From Burkholderiaceae bacterium (GTDB lineage: Bacteria; Pseudomonadota; Gammaproteobacteria; Burkholderiales; Burkholderiaceae), in the NCBI GenBank assembly GCA_030151165.1, contig JASLEM010000435.1, forward strand, positions 1-7,244: a stretch of 7,244 nucleotides of DNA, written 5' to 3'. Below the pieces are notes generated by a model, which made no database searches, was not told where the DNA came from, and saw only the letters and a list, made by a program, of their open reading frames with translations. This document shows, piece after piece, positions 5,846 to 7,244 of the stretch; the stretch's first letter is position 1; every line of letters starts with the position of its first letter. The position numbers were made by a program, and so were the translations under genes.

Positions 5846-6010
5846 GCGCGATCGTAGGCACGCGGGGCGGCGCGTGTCAGCAGGCGCGGTGTCTTCAAGT
5901 TGGGGAGTCGCGGCGCGCGTGCCGGCAGCGGCGGCGATCCCCCGGTGCCGCCGGGACCGTCGTTGCCGTTGGTGTCGCGTGTGCCGCGTGTGCCGCGTCT
6001 GCGTGCCGTG
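5846..6010. other. Intergenic spacer between transglycosylase and Cys-rich gene
   Basis: 165 bp without a credible gene. It holds a short 9-bp tandem repeat near the transglycosylase end and a weak 5-bp hairpin (CCCGG-tgccg-CCGGG, 5941-5955) without a U-tract. A promoter for the Cys-rich gene may lie here, but none could be recognised. Confidence 0.5.
5972..5998. repeat. Three 9-bp tandem repeats
   Basis: GTGTCGCGT at 5972-5980, then GTGCCGCGT twice (5981-5989, 5990-5998), with decayed related sequence on to about 6010. It lies just downstream of the transglycosylase stop. This is probably a slippage product; no function is visible. Confidence 0.65.
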
Positions 6011-7244
6011 TTATTGCGCAGCGGGCGCGTCTGGCGCGTCGTCGGCGGTCAGCCGCTGCAGCAGGTCCAGCGTCGGATACCCGTCCGCCGGCAGCCCCAC
6101 GTTGCGCTGGTAGCGGCGCAGCGCGTCGCGCGTGGCCGGGCCGAGCAGGCCGTCGGGCTTGCCGGCGTCGATGCCGCGGTGGTTCAGCGCGGACTGCAGC
6201 GCCTGCACCTGCGTGCGGTTGAGCGTGACGAGGTCGCGCGGCCACGGCGCCTGCACGCCGGGGCCGCCGGCGATGCGTTGCGCGAGCAGGCCGACGGCGA
6301 GCGCGTAGCTCGTCGAGTTGTTATAGCGCAGGATCGCGCGGAAGTTCGCGCCGACGAGGAAGGCCGGCCCGCGCGCGCCCGCGGGCAGCAGGATCGCACT
6401 GTCGTCGATGGCCGGCAGCGGCGCGCCGTCGACGGCGGTGACGCCCTCGGCGGTCCATTGCGCGGACGGCTGGCGCAGCGTCGCGTCGGCGCGGCTGATG
6501 TCGAAGCCGTCCGGCAGCTTCACCTCGACGCCCCACGGCTCGCCCGTGCGCCAGCCGAGCTGCGCGAGGTAGTTCGCGGTCGACGCGAAGACGTCCGGCA
6601 TGCTGCCCCAGATGTCGCGCCGGCCGTCGCCGTCGGCGTCCACCGCGTAGGCGAGGAAGCTCGAGGGCAGGAACTGCGTCTGGCCCATCGCGCCGGCCCA
6701 TGAGCCGACCATGTGCGCGCGGTCGATGTCGCCGCCCTGCAGGATCTTCAGCGCGGCGAGCAGCTCGCTGCGCGCCCAGTCCTCGCGGCGGCCGTCGGCG
6801 CCGAGCGTCGCGAGCGCGTCGATGGTGGGCGTGTCGCCGTAGTTGCTGCCGAAGTTGCTCTCGATGCCCCAGACGCCCGCGACGATCTCCGCCGGCACGT
6901 CGTAGCGCGCGGTCGCGGGGTCGGCGACGGGGCGGATCTCGGCGAGCTTCTGCTGGCCGAGCGTCACGCGTTGCGGCGAGACGGTGGCGTCGATGTAGTC
7001 CCACGGCGCGCGCGTGAACTCGGGCTGCGATCGGTCCAGCGCGACGAGCTTCGGCAGTGCGTGCGCGTCGTCGAACGCCGCGTGCAGCGTCGCGTCGTCG
7101 ATGCCGGCGGCGCGCGCGGTCTCGCGGAACGCGGCGACCCAGTCGACGAAGCGCTGCTGCAGCGCGGCGTCGGCCGCCGCGGCGTTGCGGGCCGCGATCT
7201 CGGCGGTCGCCGACGCTGGCCGCCGTGCCGCCGCCCGCGCCGAC
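6011..7244 (-). CDS. Lytic murein transglycosylase (MltB/SLT_2 family) with PG-binding domain, 5' end beyond window
   Basis: Cleaves the glycan strands of peptidoglycan with formation of 1,6-anhydro-muramic ends, acting in the periplasm. 410 residues are visible; the frame stays open to the right edge, so the start and signal peptide are missing. Counting from the edge, an Ala-rich stretch leads into the SLT_2 catalytic domain: FVDWVAAFRETARAAGI, the DRSQPEFTR motif, and the catalytic Glu at about 128 in WGIESNFGSNYGD. This is followed by AMGQTQFLPSSFLAYAVDAD and DIWGSMPDVFASTANYL, all typical of MltB relatives. A peptidoglycan-binding domain of the PG_binding_1 type lies at about 341-398 (QALQSALNHRGIDAG, then DGLLGPATRDALRRYQ). 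The protein ends in a short acidic tail. A GTG at 6967 is internal, because conserved catalytic-domain sequence continues upstream of it. Family assignment is firm; the exact paralogue is not determinable. Confidence 0.95.
   Translation of the reverse strand, partial: SARAAARRPASATAEIAARNAAAADAALQQRFVDWVAAFRETARAAGIDDATLHAAFDDAHALPKLVALDRSQPEFTRAPWDYIDATVSPQRVTLGQQKLAEIRPVADPATARYDVPAEIVAGVWGIESNFGSNYGDTPTIDALATLGADGRREDWARSELLAALKILQGGDIDRAHMVGSWAGAMGQTQFLPSSFLAYAVDADGDGRRDIWGSMPDVFASTANYLAQLGWRTGEPWGVEVKLPDGFDISRADATLRQPSAQWTAEGVTAVDGAPLPAIDDSAILLPAGARGPAFLVGANFRAILRYNNSTSYALAVGLLAQRIAGGPGVQAPWPRDLVTLNRTQVQALQSALNHRGIDAGKPDGLLGPATRDALRRYQRNVGLPADGYPTLDLLQRLTADDAPDAPAAQ

Noticed and set aside
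5941..5955. CCCGG-tgccg-CCGGG hairpin as a terminator of the transglycosylase gene
   Set aside because: Stem of only five pairs and no T-tract; such hairpins are common by chance at this GC content.
6011..6967. Transglycosylase starting at the GTG at 6967
   Set aside because: The same frame continues upstream to the window edge with conserved catalytic-domain sequence (DRSQPEFTR and the preceding helices), so the GTG is internal.

Overview
The window is very G+C-rich (about 75% in a 60-base line counted by hand), densely coded, and has the strong third-position G/C bias typical of high-GC Proteobacteria. The protein content (ECF sigma/anti-sigma pair, MltB-type transglycosylase with a C-terminal peptidoglycan-binding domain, lipoprotein signals) indicates a Gram-negative bacterium. 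A betaproteobacterium of the Burkholderiales is my best guess from overall style; no rRNA or other taxonomic marker is present. I see no tRNA, rRNA, IS element or CRISPR array.

Layout, left to right. Positions 1-2582 hold a minus-strand cassette, transcribed right to left: an ECF sigma factor (1938-2582), a membrane-anchored zinc-finger anti-sigma factor (1145-1885) and a subtilisin-family (S8) lipoprotein protease (1-1148, cut by the window edge just before its catalytic Ser should appear). The anti-sigma and protease genes overlap by ATGA. Upstream, also on the minus strand, are a small lower-GC gene of unknown function (2653-2931) and a secreted metallo-beta-lactamase-fold hydrolase (2993-3964) with a full set of metal ligands. 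A 162-bp divergent intergenic region separates the hydrolase from the only plus-strand gene, an orphan periplasmic amino-acid-type solute-binding protein (4127-4993). That gene converges with a 12-cysteine, YkgJ-like putative metal-binding protein (5009-5845, minus). The window ends in a lytic murein transglycosylase (6011-7244, minus), whose start lies outside.

Most interesting is the sigma/anti-sigma/protease cassette. The periplasmic tail of the anti-sigma factor looks like a subtilase propeptide (inhibitor I9/fervidolysin-propeptide type), and the next gene is a subtilase with its own propeptide-like region. This suggests that the protease and the anti-sigma tail recognise each other, so that the state of the protease at the cell surface could be passed to the sigma factor. 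A CRP-like dyad lies just upstream of the sigma gene. Secondary oddities are a CXXCH haem-attachment-like motif in the solute-binding protein, an apparently altered oxyanion-hole segment in the subtilase, and a local GC drop over the small gene.
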